The notes beneath the pieces are model-generated. The model did no database searches and was not told the DNA's origin. It saw only the letters and a list, made by a program, of their open reading frames with translations. DNA of 64,000 nt, taken from NCBI GenBank assembly GCA_035276085.1, contig DATELY010000122.1, positions 31,575-95,574 of the forward strand, given 5' to 3'. Each line of letters starts with the position of its first letter. Position 1 is the first letter of the stretch. Positions 54,095 through 62,512 of this stretch are shown piece by piece. A program made the position numbers and the translations under genes. This stretch comes from DATELY01 sp035276085. Lineage in GTDB: Bacteria > Pseudomonadota > Gammaproteobacteria > Steroidobacterales > Steroidobacteraceae.

Positions 54095-55234
54095 ATGAGC
54101 AAGGTCTTCGTGTGGCTGACCGGATCACTCCTGGTTTCTTGGGCTGCGGCATCGGTCCAGGCGGCGGAAGCGCCAACCGCGTCCAGGGCTCCGTTTCAAA
54201 CCACGGTTGTCACCGACTTCGATGAACCCTGGGCAATGACCTTTCTGCCCGATGGCCGTTTGCTGGTGACGGAAAGGAAAGGTGCGCTGAAGCTATACAA
54301 GGTCGGCGCCGAGGCGCAGATCATCCGTGGCGCGCCGCAGGTTGCGTACGGTGGCCAGGGCGGGCTCGGCGACGTCGTGCTGCATCCGCAGTTTCAGGTG
54401 AACGGCATCGTGTACTTGAGCTATGCGGAAGCGGGCAAGGACGGCACGCGGGGTGCGGCCGTCGCGCGCGCGAAGCTCGTGACCGATGAACGCGGCGGCG
54501 GCGCGCTGCAGGATGTGAAGGTGATCTGGCGGCACGTACCGAAAGTGTCCGGCGAAGGCCACTATGGTCACCGCATCGTGTTCGCACCTGACGGCCACCT
54601 GTTCATCACCTCGGGTGAGCGACAGAAGTTCGATCCGGCGCAGAACCTGCAATCGAACCTCGGCAAGATCGTGCGGCTCAATGACGATGGCTCCGTGCCC
54701 AGCGACAATCCCTTCGCCGACAAAGGCGGCGTCACCGCGCAGATCTGGTCGCTGGGACATCGCAATCCGCTCGGCATCGCCTTCGACGCCCAGGGTCGGT
54801 TGTGGAACACGGAGATGGGCCCGAAAGGCGGCGACGAGCTGAACCTCGTGCAACGGGGCGCGAACTACGGGTACCCGATCGTTTCCAATGGTGAGCACTA
54901 CGACGGCCGCCCGATCCCGGATCATGTCACTCATCCCGAGTTCAAACCGCCCGCGATCACGTGGGCGCCGGTGATCTCGCCAGCTGGCTTGGTCATCTAC
55001 TCGGGCGATTTGTTTCCCGAGTGGCGCGGCGACGGCTTCATTCCAGCCCTGTCAGCGAACGGCGTGGTGCGAGTCGAGTTCGATGGCGAGCGTGCCCGCG
55101 AAGCGGCGCGCTACGACCTGGGTGCGCGCATTCGCGAAGTGGAGCAAGGGCCGGATGGCGCGATCTGGGTGCTGGAAGATGAGAAGAATGGTTCGCGGGG
55201 GCGGTTGTTGAAACTCACGCCGCGATCCGAGTGA
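54095..55234 (+). CDS. PQQ-dependent sugar dehydrogenase (aldose sugar dehydrogenase type)
   Basis: 379 residues from ATG 54095. A Sec signal (LTGSLLVSWAAASVQA) ends near QAA-EA. The six-bladed soluble glucose dehydrogenase propeller is evident: LDEPWAMTFLPDGRLLVTER-like start, GGQGGLGDVVLHPQF, GHRIVFAPDGHLFITSGER, IWSLGHRNPLGIAFDAQGRLWNTEMGPKGGDELN with the PQQ-contacting residues, and EQGPDGAIWVLED. It oxidises aldoses in the periplasm and passes electrons to quinones or carriers. ATG of 54095 is divergent from the DUF2235 gene by 139 bp. Confidence 0.93.
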   Translation: MSKVFVWLTGSLLVSWAAASVQAAEAPTASRAPFQTTVVTDFDEPWAMTFLPDGRLLVTERKGALKLYKVGAEAQIIRGAPQVAYGGQGGLGDVVLHPQFQVNGIVYLSYAEAGKDGTRGAAVARAKLVTDERGGGALQDVKVIWRHVPKVSGEGHYGHRIVFAPDGHLFITSGERQKFDPAQNLQSNLGKIVRLNDDGSVPSDNPFADKGGVTAQIWSLGHRNPLGIAFDAQGRLWNTEMGPKGGDELNLVQRGANYGYPIVSNGEHYDGRPIPDHVTHPEFKPPAITWAPVISPAGLVIYSGDLFPEWRGDGFIPALSANGVVRVEFDGERAREAARYDLGARIREVEQGPDGAIWVLEDEKNGSRGRLLKLTPRSE

Positions 55235-55251
55235 ACTGTGACGATGCCGTT

Positions 55252-55287
55252 CTAACCCTCCCCCGCTATTCGCAGGGGAGGGGACGG
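55252..55287. repeat. C-rich intergenic repeat, copy E
   Basis: CCCTCCCCCGCTATTCGCAG, then GGGAGGGGACGG. A divergent copy between the sugar dehydrogenase gene and the convergent EF-G gene. Confidence 0.75.
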
Positions 55288-55319
55288 AGTTGCAGTCCGC
55301 GACGTCGCTGAGTCGCTGC

Positions 55320-57543
55320 TCAGCCGTTCGCTGCTGCCTTCGGCTTGCTCTGCTCTGCGATCACGGCATCCGCAACCTGGCGCGGCACCGGATCGTAGTG
55401 CGAGAACTCCATCGTGTACGAGGCGCGACCGCTGGTCATGCCGCGCAGGTGACCGATGTAGCCGAACATCTCCGACAGCGGGACCGTTGCGACCACGGCG
55501 ATGTTGGTGCCGCGCTCGAGCTGCTCCTGGATCATGCCGCGACGACGGTTGATGTCGCCGATGACGTCGCCGAGGTAGTCGCCGGGGGTGACCGTCTCCA
55601 CCTTCATGACGGGCTCGAGCAGGATCGGACCCGCCTTGCGCATGGCTTCACGGAAGCAGGCCTTGGCGGCGATTTCGAACGTCATCGCGTTCGAGTCGAC
55701 GTCGTGGTAGCTGCCGTCGGTGAGCGTCGCGCGGAAGTCCACGGTCGGGTACTTCGCCAGCACGCCGTCTTCCAGCTGCACGCGCAGACCTTTCTCCACT
55801 GAAGGCACGTACTCTCGCGGCACCGAGCCGCCGACCGTTTTGTCGACGAACTCGAAACCCTTGCCGCGCTCCAGCGGTTCGAACGTGATCCACACCTCGG
55901 CGAACTGGCCGGCGCCGCCGGTCTGTTTCTTGTGCACGTACTGTTCGGAGATCGGCTTGGTGATCGTCTCGCGGTACGCGACCTGCGGCTGACCCATCAC
56001 GCCTTCGACGCCGAACTCGGTGCGCATGCGGTCGAGCGTCACTTCCAGGTGCAGCTCGCCCATGCCGCGCAGGATCGTCTCGCCGGTTTCGCGATCGGTT
56101 TCCAGCTTGAGCGAAGGATCGGCGCGGACCATCTTGCCGAGCGCCGTGCCGAACTTCTCCTGCTCGGCCTTGACCTTCGACTTGACGGAGACGCTGATGA
56201 CCGGGTCAGGAAAGCGCATGCGCTCCAGCACCACTTGATTGTTGGTGTCGCACAGCGTGTCACCGGTGTCGGTTTCCTGCAGGGACACGAGGGCGATGAT
56301 GTCGCCGGCACGCGCCTCTTCGATCGGGTTCGCTTCCTTCGCGAACATTTCCACCATGCGCCCGATCTTCTCGCGCTTGCCGCGAGTCGTGTTCGTCACG
56401 GACATGCCCTTGGTCAGTACGCCCGAGTACACGCGCACGAAGGTGAGCGCGCCGTACGCGTCGTTGATCACCTTGAACGCGAGGCCGGAGAACGGCTCGT
56501 CGTCCGAGCAGATGCGCTCGCCGATCGGGTTACCGTCCGCGTCCACCGTCTTGATTGCTTCGACGTCCGTCGGAGCAGATGCGCTCGCCGACGGGGTTGC
56601 CGTCCTGGTCCACGGTCTTGATTGCGGCGACGTCGGTCGGCGCCGGCAGATAGTCGACGACGGCATCCAGCACCTGCTGCACACCCTTGTTCTTGTACGA
56701 AGAGCCGCACAGCACGGGATTGAACGCGCTCGTGATCGTGCCCTTGCGCAGGCACTTGCGCAGCGTGGCGGCCGACGGCTCGTGGCCGTCGTTCAGATAG
56801 GCTTCCATCGCCTCGTCGTCCTGCTCCAGGCAGGTGTCGACGAGCTCGGTGCGGTACTTCTGGATATCCCCGAGGATCTTGCGGTCGCTCGGCACTTCGA
56901 TGCCCAGCTTGTCCGCGATGTCCGGCGTGACGTCCAGGACCTGCCACTTCGCATCGCGATCGTCCGAATCCCACACCAACGCTTTCATCTCGACGAGGTC
57001 GATCATGCCCTTGAAGTTGTCTTCCGAGCCGATCGGCAGTTGCACGGGCAGAGGACGGGCGCCGAGGCGCTTCTTGATCATGTCCACGCAGCGCAGGAAG
57101 TTCGCGCCGCTGCGGTCCATCTTGTTCACATAGCAGAGACGCGGGACGTCGTAGTTGTCCGCGAGACGCCAGTTCGTCTCCGACTGCGGCTCCACGCCGG
57201 CCACGCCGTCGAACACGACGACGGCGCCGTCGAGCACGCGCAGGGAACGGTTGACCTCGATGGTGAAGTCGACGTGTCCCGGAGTGTCGATGACGTTGAT
57301 CTTCTTGTCGCGCCAGAACGCGGACACGGCGGCGCTTTGAATCGTGATGCCGCGCTTCTGTTCCTGTTCCAGATAGTCAGTGGTCGTCGAGGACTTCAGA
57401 TCCTTCGTATCGTGAATATCGACGATCGTGTGCTTACGCCCCGTGTAATAGAGGATCCGCTCCGTCGTCGTCGTCTTGCCAGCGTCGACGTGGGCGATGA
57501 TGCCGATATTGCGGATGTCAGAAAGCGCGGTGGTACGAGGCAT
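55320..57543 (-). pseudogene. fusA: Elongation factor G, frame broken by an internal 67-bp tandem duplication
   Basis: The N-terminal part runs from the ATG at 57541-57543: AHVDAGKTTTTERILYYTG (P-loop), RGITIQSAAVS, DTPGHVDF and NKMD, all of the GTPase domain. It leaves frame after residue ~325 and stops at 56530. The C-terminal part (domains II-V) is open to 55320 in another frame, with DDEPFSGLAFKV, VRVYSGVLTKG, GMGELHLEV and RGMTSGRASY. The junction holds two 66-bp units (56502-56567, 56569-56634) separated by one base. Removing 67 bp restores a 718-residue EF-G of normal length. No rpsL, rpsG or tuf is adjacent, so this is either a second copy or an assembly fault in the only one. Confidence 0.85.
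56502..56634. repeat. Diverged tandem duplication inside the EF-G gene
   Basis: Two 66-bp units at 56502-56567 and 56569-56634, with one extra C at 56568. They differ at nine positions, about 86 percent identical, giving DVEAIKTVDADGNPIGERIC versus DVAAIKTVDQDGNPVGERIC. Most changes are silent or conservative. Confidence 0.95.
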
Positions 57544-57827
57544 AACAATGTTCCATGACAGTTGCAGGGCAGAACCTCAGCCCAGCCCGCTCCGGCAAGG
57601 AGGGGCCCGACGAGGCTCCGACGAAAGGGCGCGAGAATACGGGCCAAACCCAGGTGCCCCTATGAGGAATTCGCTGCAATTAAGGCCCAGCGACCCTGAA
57701 CAACTAGGGGCTTCTCTCAAAGGGGCGGCATTCTAGCCGCACTTTCCAGACAGGAAAGAGAAACTGTGCGGGTTCCGCGGGCTTTGTGGGCCTTGGTGCG
57801 CACAAGGGTGGTTGGGTGGCGTGGGTT

Positions 57828-57878
57828 GCCCCCACCCTAACCCTCCCCTAACCCTCCCCCGCTGCGCAGGGGAGGGAA
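57828..57878. repeat. C-rich intergenic repeat, copy F
   Basis: GCCCCCACCCTAACCCTCCC followed by an extra CTAACCCTCCC step and then the CCGCTGCGCAGGGGAGGG arm. Apart from the 11-bp internal duplication it is the reverse complement of copy G. Confidence 0.85.
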
Positions 57879-57910
57879 TCAGAGCTGCGGTGGGTCGCCA
57901 TCGGTTCCGG

Positions 57911-57950
57911 TCCCCTCCCCTGCGCAGCGGGGGAGGGTTAGGGTGGGGGC
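57911..57950. repeat. C-rich intergenic repeat, copy G
   Basis: TCCCCTCCCCTGCGCAGCGG followed by GGGAGGGTTAGGGTGGGGGC. Nearly identical to copy A, and paired in inverted orientation with copy F, 32 bp away. Confidence 0.85.
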
Positions 57951-58000
57951 ACACCCACAAACGCCGACCATCTCAAGAGATCCGGAGAACCCAACCCACA

Positions 58001-59146
58001 ATGGGCTTCCCATTGCCTCCTTTCACCCACGCTCCTCAACCCCGCTGGCCTCTCCCCGTCTTAGTCGGCGTTCTCCTCATGCTGGCCGGCTGCGTGAATC
58101 CGGCCGAACGCGAGGAAATCGACCCCGAGCGCGCACGCCATGCGGTCGTGGGACTGATGCCGGCAACGGTCACGGACGCACACGGATGGGCCGACGATAT
58201 CGTTGCAGCCTTCGACGCGCTGGAGATCCGGCCGACGGCCCAGAACATCTGTGCGGTGCTCGCGGTCACGGCGCAGGAATCCACCTTCGAGGCAGATCCC
58301 GTCGTATCGGGTCTGCCCGCGATGGCCCGCCGTGAGATCGACAGTCGCGCCGCCCGCTTCGGCATTCCCAAACTGCTCGTCAGCGGGGCGCTGGCGCTTC
58401 CCTCACCCAATGGTCAGAGCTACAGCGAGCGGCTGAGCAAAGTGAGAACCGAGCGCGAGCTCAGCCTCGTCTTCGAGGACTTCATCGGGATGGTGCCGTT
58501 GGGCCAGCGCCTGTTCGGCAGTCTGAACCCGGTGCGCACCGGCGGGCCGATGCAGGTCAGCATCGCGTTTGCCCACGAACAGGCCGACGATCACAAGTAT
58601 CCGTACTCGGATGCCCCGAACGTTCGACACGAGGTGTTCACCCGTCGCGGCGGCCTGTACTTCGGCATCGCGCATCTGCTCGACTATCCGGTGCCGTACG
58701 ACCGCATGCTGTATCGCTTCGCCGATTTCAATGCGGGCCACTACGCCAGTCGCAACGCGGCCTTTCAAAACGCGGTGACGATCGTGTCGAAGACGAAGCT
58801 CGCGCTGGACGGCGATCTCATTCTTTATGGTCGCGGCGACGAGCCGAGCAAGACGGAACAGGCGCTACGCACACTCGCGTCCCGACTCGACATGGATGAT
58901 GACGACATCCATCGTGATCTCGAACGTGGGAAGGACGCAGCGTTCGAGAAAACCAAGCTCTATCGGCGGATGTTCGAGCTCGCGGATGAGGTGCAGGGAA
59001 GTGCCGTGCCGCGGGCGATCGTGCCGCGCATTCGCCTGGAGAGCGTGAAGATCACACGCGAGCTCACGACAGATTGGTTCGCGCAGCGAGTGGACCAGCG
59101 GTATCGGCGATGTCTGGCGCGGGGATCTGTGGCACCTGACTCGTAA
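58001..59146 (+). CDS. DUF1615 lipoprotein
   Basis: 381 residues from ATG 58001. The lipobox is LAGC (Cys near residue 31) after a proline-rich N-terminus and hydrophobic core LPVLVGVLLM. The mature part matches DUF1615: ARHAVVGLMPATVTDAHGWADDI, ICAVLAVTAQESTF, FIGMVPLGQRLFGSLNPVRTGGPMQV and YFGIAHLLDYPVPYDRMLYRFADFNAGHYASRNAAFQ. The TAQESTF and GGPMQV segments recall lysozyme-like lytic enzymes, so a role in peptidoglycan is possible. Unproven. Confidence 0.85.
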   Translation: MGFPLPPFTHAPQPRWPLPVLVGVLLMLAGCVNPAEREEIDPERARHAVVGLMPATVTDAHGWADDIVAAFDALEIRPTAQNICAVLAVTAQESTFEADPVVSGLPAMARREIDSRAARFGIPKLLVSGALALPSPNGQSYSERLSKVRTERELSLVFEDFIGMVPLGQRLFGSLNPVRTGGPMQVSIAFAHEQADDHKYPYSDAPNVRHEVFTRRGGLYFGIAHLLDYPVPYDRMLYRFADFNAGHYASRNAAFQNAVTIVSKTKLALDGDLILYGRGDEPSKTEQALRTLASRLDMDDDDIHRDLERGKDAAFEKTKLYRRMFELADEVQGSAVPRAIVPRIRLESVKITRELTTDWFAQRVDQRYRRCLARGSVAPDS

Positions 59147-59151
59147 CTCCG

Positions 59152-59176
59152 ATCCCCTCCCCTGCGCAGCGGGGTG
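59152..59176. repeat. C-rich intergenic repeat, copy H (truncated)
   Basis: ATCCCCTCCCCTGCGCAGCG then GGG, cut off before the G-rich tail. It follows the stop of the DUF1615 gene and precedes the convergent AMP ligase. Confidence 0.75.
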
Positions 59177-59199
59177 AACGCCGCCTCGATGCCTCCGAA

Positions 59200-60813
59200 C
59201 TATTGCTTTACGCCCACCCACTCCTTCGCCATCGTCCGCAAATCCGCTCTCTTCACCTTGCCCGAGCTCGTGCGCGGCAACGCCGGCATGAACTTGAAGA
59301 CCTTCGGGCATTTGTAACCCGCGATGCGCTCACGCGCGAAACCGCGCAGCTCGTCCTCGCTCGCGTGTTTGTCGGGCCGCAACTCCACCACGGCGATCAC
59401 CATTTCACCCCAGCGCTCATGCGGAGCTCCGACCACCGCGGCGTCCAGCACGGCCGGATGCTGTCGCAACGCTTCTTCGACCTCGACGGGATACACGTTC
59501 TCGCCGCCGCTCACGATCATGTCCTTGATGCGATCCGTGAGAAACAGATACCCCTGCTCATCGAGATAGCCGCCATCGCCGCTCGCATACCAGCCGTCGA
59601 CCACCGCTTCCTGTGTCTTGTCCGGCTGCTGCCAGTATCCCTGCATCATCGACGGCGACCTGATCCAGATCTCGCCGTGCTGTTTCAGCTGCAACACCCT
59701 GCGATCGGGGCCGCGAATTTCCAACGCCGCGCCGGGATACGGTTTGCCGACCGACTTCAGCAGCTGCGGTCGCGAGAGATCGTGATCCGCGGGTGCGAGA
59801 CGGGTGCAGGCACCAGCAATCTCGGTCATGCCGAAGAATTGCACGAACTTGCAGTTGCCGAACAAGCCCAGGCATTCACGCAACAGACTTTCGCTCATCG
59901 GCATGGCGCCATAGAAGATGCCTTCGATGGGCGGCGCCGTCGCGCGCGAGCTCCTCAATGTTTCGACGATATCGCGTAACACCGTCGGCACGATGAAGCT
60001 GTGCCCGACCTTGAACGTCTGCATCAAGCGCAGAAGATTGCCTGCAGTCGCATCCGCCGTGAGCACGACCGTGCCGAAGCGCAGCAAGCCCATCATCACC
60101 CACGACAATCCGCCAATGTGGAAGTTGGGCATGGCGGACAGACTCATCGCACCTTCACCGTAGTGATCGAAGTCCGGGCACATGCGTTCGGCATGACGCG
60201 ACATAGAGAAGGCCAGGTGCGAAACGAGCACGCCCTTCGGGCGTCCCGTCGTGCCACTCGTGTAGAGCTGCAGGAAGGTTTGGTCCGGATCGTGGGGAAC
60301 GACGCTGTGCGGCGCCTGCTTCTTGAGCAACGTCCGCAGATCCTGCCCATCCGGCCCATCGTCCGTCTGGATCACGACGGGCTTGGGTTCGAGCGGCTCG
60401 ATCGCCTGCGACAGCGTCGTGCGGAAATCGGCATCGCAAATCACGAGCGCGGCGCGCGAGTCCGCCAGCTGGAATGCCAGCTCGGGCGCGGTGAGGCGCC
60501 AATTGAGCGGCACGAGCACGACGCCGTGGCGAATGGCACCGTAGAACACGGGCACGAACACATCGCTGTTGCGTCCGAGATAGGCAACGCGCGCGCCTTG
60601 CTTGATTCCGTGCGCCTTCATCAGAGCGACGAACGCATCGGCGCGCTGGTCGAGCTCGCGATACGTCATCTGTACGTTGCGATCGGGATGGATGATCGCA
60701 AGCCGCCCGGGATAACGCTGTGCGCCCAGCGTCGGCACGTCGCCTATCCAGACGAGATCTTCCTGGTGCGCCAGAGGTGCGCCGTCGATGTGTGCAAGGT
60801 GCTGTTGAGTCAT
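59200..60813 (-). CDS. AMP-dependent acyl-CoA synthetase/ligase
   Basis: 537 residues. ANL superfamily motifs in order: YTSGTTGRPKGVLVSHL (P-loop, about residue 188), FFGMTEIAG, GWYASGDGGYLDEQGYLFLTDRIKDMIVSGGENVYP (adenylate binding and hinge), and PRTSSGKVKRADL with the catalytic Lys near the end. It activates a carboxylic acid with ATP and CoA. The close match of the FADD-type motif set and the nearby enoyl-CoA hydratase suggest fatty acid, steroid side-chain or terpenoid catabolism. Confidence 0.93.
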   Translation of the reverse strand: MTQQHLAHIDGAPLAHQEDLVWIGDVPTLGAQRYPGRLAIIHPDRNVQMTYRELDQRADAFVALMKAHGIKQGARVAYLGRNSDVFVPVFYGAIRHGVVLVPLNWRLTAPELAFQLADSRAALVICDADFRTTLSQAIEPLEPKPVVIQTDDGPDGQDLRTLLKKQAPHSVVPHDPDQTFLQLYTSGTTGRPKGVLVSHLAFSMSRHAERMCPDFDHYGEGAMSLSAMPNFHIGGLSWVMMGLLRFGTVVLTADATAGNLLRLMQTFKVGHSFIVPTVLRDIVETLRSSRATAPPIEGIFYGAMPMSESLLRECLGLFGNCKFVQFFGMTEIAGACTRLAPADHDLSRPQLLKSVGKPYPGAALEIRGPDRRVLQLKQHGEIWIRSPSMMQGYWQQPDKTQEAVVDGWYASGDGGYLDEQGYLFLTDRIKDMIVSGGENVYPVEVEEALRQHPAVLDAAVVGAPHERWGEMVIAVVELRPDKHASEDELRGFARERIAGYKCPKVFKFMPALPRTSSGKVKRADLRTMAKEWVGVKQ

Positions 60814-61273
60814 TGCTGCCTCTGAATGAGGTCGGTTGGCTAGCGGGTCTGCTGGATAGCTGGCCAGAAAGTGTTTTTCATCATTCCTTCTGGCCAGCCG
60901 ACCAGCAAGCTAGTTGTCCATCGCGCGGCGCATGACCCCAAAGGGATGAACGGGTTCCTCTCTGGCCGTAGCCTGTAGCCCGTGGCCCGTAGCCCATTCT
61001 TATTAGCCAGTTCGGTACACAGCACACCTGCCTTGCGCAGCTCGGAGCTCTCGCACTGTGTGGAATCAGTCGTCACGGTACCTAGTAGTCGCATACTAGC
61101 TTGAATGTATATTTTGTCCATGCGACGCTGCCGCTCCGCCATTGCGGCAACGGATGGGGCAGCACTACCGTGAAAGTACTCGTGGTGTATTGCTCACTCA
61201 CCGTGCCGTGGCCCTTGCCAAAATTCGGTGTGTCCGGTTGCGAACGTCGCTTAAATCTTCACAGGACCTCAGC
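60814..61273. other. Divergent intergenic region with palindromic element
   Basis: 460 bp between the AMP ligase and the enoyl-CoA hydratase. It contains element copy 2 (60838-60911) and a GTAGCC/GTGGCCCGTAGCC repeat near 60967-60990. Short frames upstream of 61274 do not look coding. Confidence 0.5.
60838..60911. repeat. Palindromic intergenic element, copy 2
   Basis: Core arms GCTGGCCAGAA (60859-60869) and TTCTGGCCAGC (60888-60898), loop of 18. Outer imperfect pairs (CTGCTGG 60849-60855 with CCAGCA 60902-60907) extend the stem. It is a reverse-orientation copy of the element at 43135-43199, sharing 24 identical bases at one end. Confidence 0.85.
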
Positions 61274-62059
61274 ATGTTCACCTCGCTAGCCCTGTCGACG
61301 GATGGACCGATCGCGACGCTCGAGCTGCGTCGGCCCGATGCACGGAATGCCTTCGATGAGAACCTGCATCGTGAGTTCGCGGCGGCGATGTTGCAGTTGC
61401 GGCATGACACCGATATCCGCTGCGTACTCCTGCATGCGCAGGGCAGCGTGTTCAGCGCGGGCGGCGGCTTCGACTACATCGAAAAGCTGAATGCGGATGC
61501 CGAGCTGCGCCGGCGCACGCACAAAGAGGCGTTCGACATCTTCACGTACTTGACGGAAATGACGGTGCCCATCGTCGTCGCCGTGCAAGGGCATGCTGTT
61601 GGATTCGGTGCCACGATCGTGAGCGCGTGCGACGTCAGCGTCGTCTGGAAGGGCGCGAAGATCAGCGATCCGCACGTGCAGGTCGGTCTGGTCGCGGGCG
61701 ACGGCGGCGTGATCAGCTGGACCGCATCGGTGGGTTACAACCGCGCCCGCCGCATGTTGCTGACCGGAGATGCATTGACCGCCGAACAGGCCTACAACTT
61801 CGGCCTGATCACCGATCTCGTCGAGACTCCGGAGGCTGCATTGCCCGAAGCGCGACGCATCGCAGAGCGAATCGCATCGCTGCCGCCCATGGCCGTCCAG
61901 GGTACGAAAAAAACGTTCAACGCTCTCGCCCGCTTGAGCATGGGCAACGTGCTCGATGTGTCGCTGCTGACGGAGATCGCCTCTGCCGCCAGCGAGGACA
62001 TCAAGGAGGCGCTGCAGGCCGTGAAAGAGAAGCGAGCCGGGCGCTATCGCAACCTCTGA
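61274..62059 (+). CDS. Enoyl-CoA hydratase/isomerase family protein
   Basis: 261 residues from ATG 61274 (AGGA box eight bases before). Crotonase features: LRRPDARNAFDENLHREF at the start, the first oxyanion loop GSVFSAGGGFDYIEKLN, and the second with GHAVGFGATIVSACD. The usual catalytic Glu pair is not clear: the position normally held by E/D in the GLVPGDGG loop reads GLVAGDGGVISW. It could hydrate, isomerise or cleave a CoA thioester. It is divergent from the AMP ligase with a 460-bp gap, so both may respond to the same signal. Confidence 0.88.
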   Translation: MFTSLALSTDGPIATLELRRPDARNAFDENLHREFAAAMLQLRHDTDIRCVLLHAQGSVFSAGGGFDYIEKLNADAELRRRTHKEAFDIFTYLTEMTVPIVVAVQGHAVGFGATIVSACDVSVVWKGAKISDPHVQVGLVAGDGGVISWTASVGYNRARRMLLTGDALTAEQAYNFGLITDLVETPEAALPEARRIAERIASLPPMAVQGTKKTFNALARLSMGNVLDVSLLTEIASAASEDIKEALQAVKEKRAGRYRNL

Positions 62060-62159
62060 CGGGGTTCGAGCCGGTGGCGCTGCCATCTTGAAGACGAGCG
62101 ATGAACCGGTGCAACGCCTGATGCGTCAAAGTATTCAGCATTGTCCGTGAGGGTTGACG

Positions 62160-62426
62160 ATGGCTACCGGGTGGGCTGGAGACGGTGCAGTTCAGGATCA
62201 GATCGACGCGACGGTGAAGGACGGTGTGAGCCGTGCCCAGGGCCGGCTGCCGCGCGGCCCGAGTCTGAGCCAGTGCGAGGAGTGCAACGCAGCGATTCCA
62301 GAGGCACGTCAGGTCGCGATCCCTGGCGTGCGTCTGTGCGTGAAGTGCCAGGAAGCTCGCGACCGCGAGGAAGCGCAGTTCAGCGGCTACAACCGCCGCG
62401 GCAGCAAGGACAGTCAGCTGCGCTGA
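62160..62426 (+). CDS. DksA/TraR-type zinc-finger protein
   Basis: 88 residues from ATG 62160, with GAGGG six bases upstream. The C-terminal zinc finger has the DksA/TraR pair CEECNAAIPEARQ and LCVKCQEARD. The N-terminal helix is short, like TraR and YbiI proteins rather than full DksA. It may bind in the RNA polymerase secondary channel. Confidence 0.9.
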   Translation: MATGWAGDGAVQDQIDATVKDGVSRAQGRLPRGPSLSQCEECNAAIPEARQVAIPGVRLCVKCQEARDREEAQFSGYNRRGSKDSQLR

Positions 62427-62512
62427 GCGGACTCGTCCAGCTGATCGTGCTTGAACGTATCGCCAAGTGAGCGAGCCGGGAACTCCGCGCTACGGTTGCG
62501 GATTGCAGCGAG

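Larger units (their letters stand above)
57544..58000. other. Repeat-containing divergent intergenic region
   Basis: 457 bp between the divergent EF-G and DUF1615 genes. It carries C-rich repeat copies F and G as one large inverted repeat. The rest shows no gene. Confidence 0.5.
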
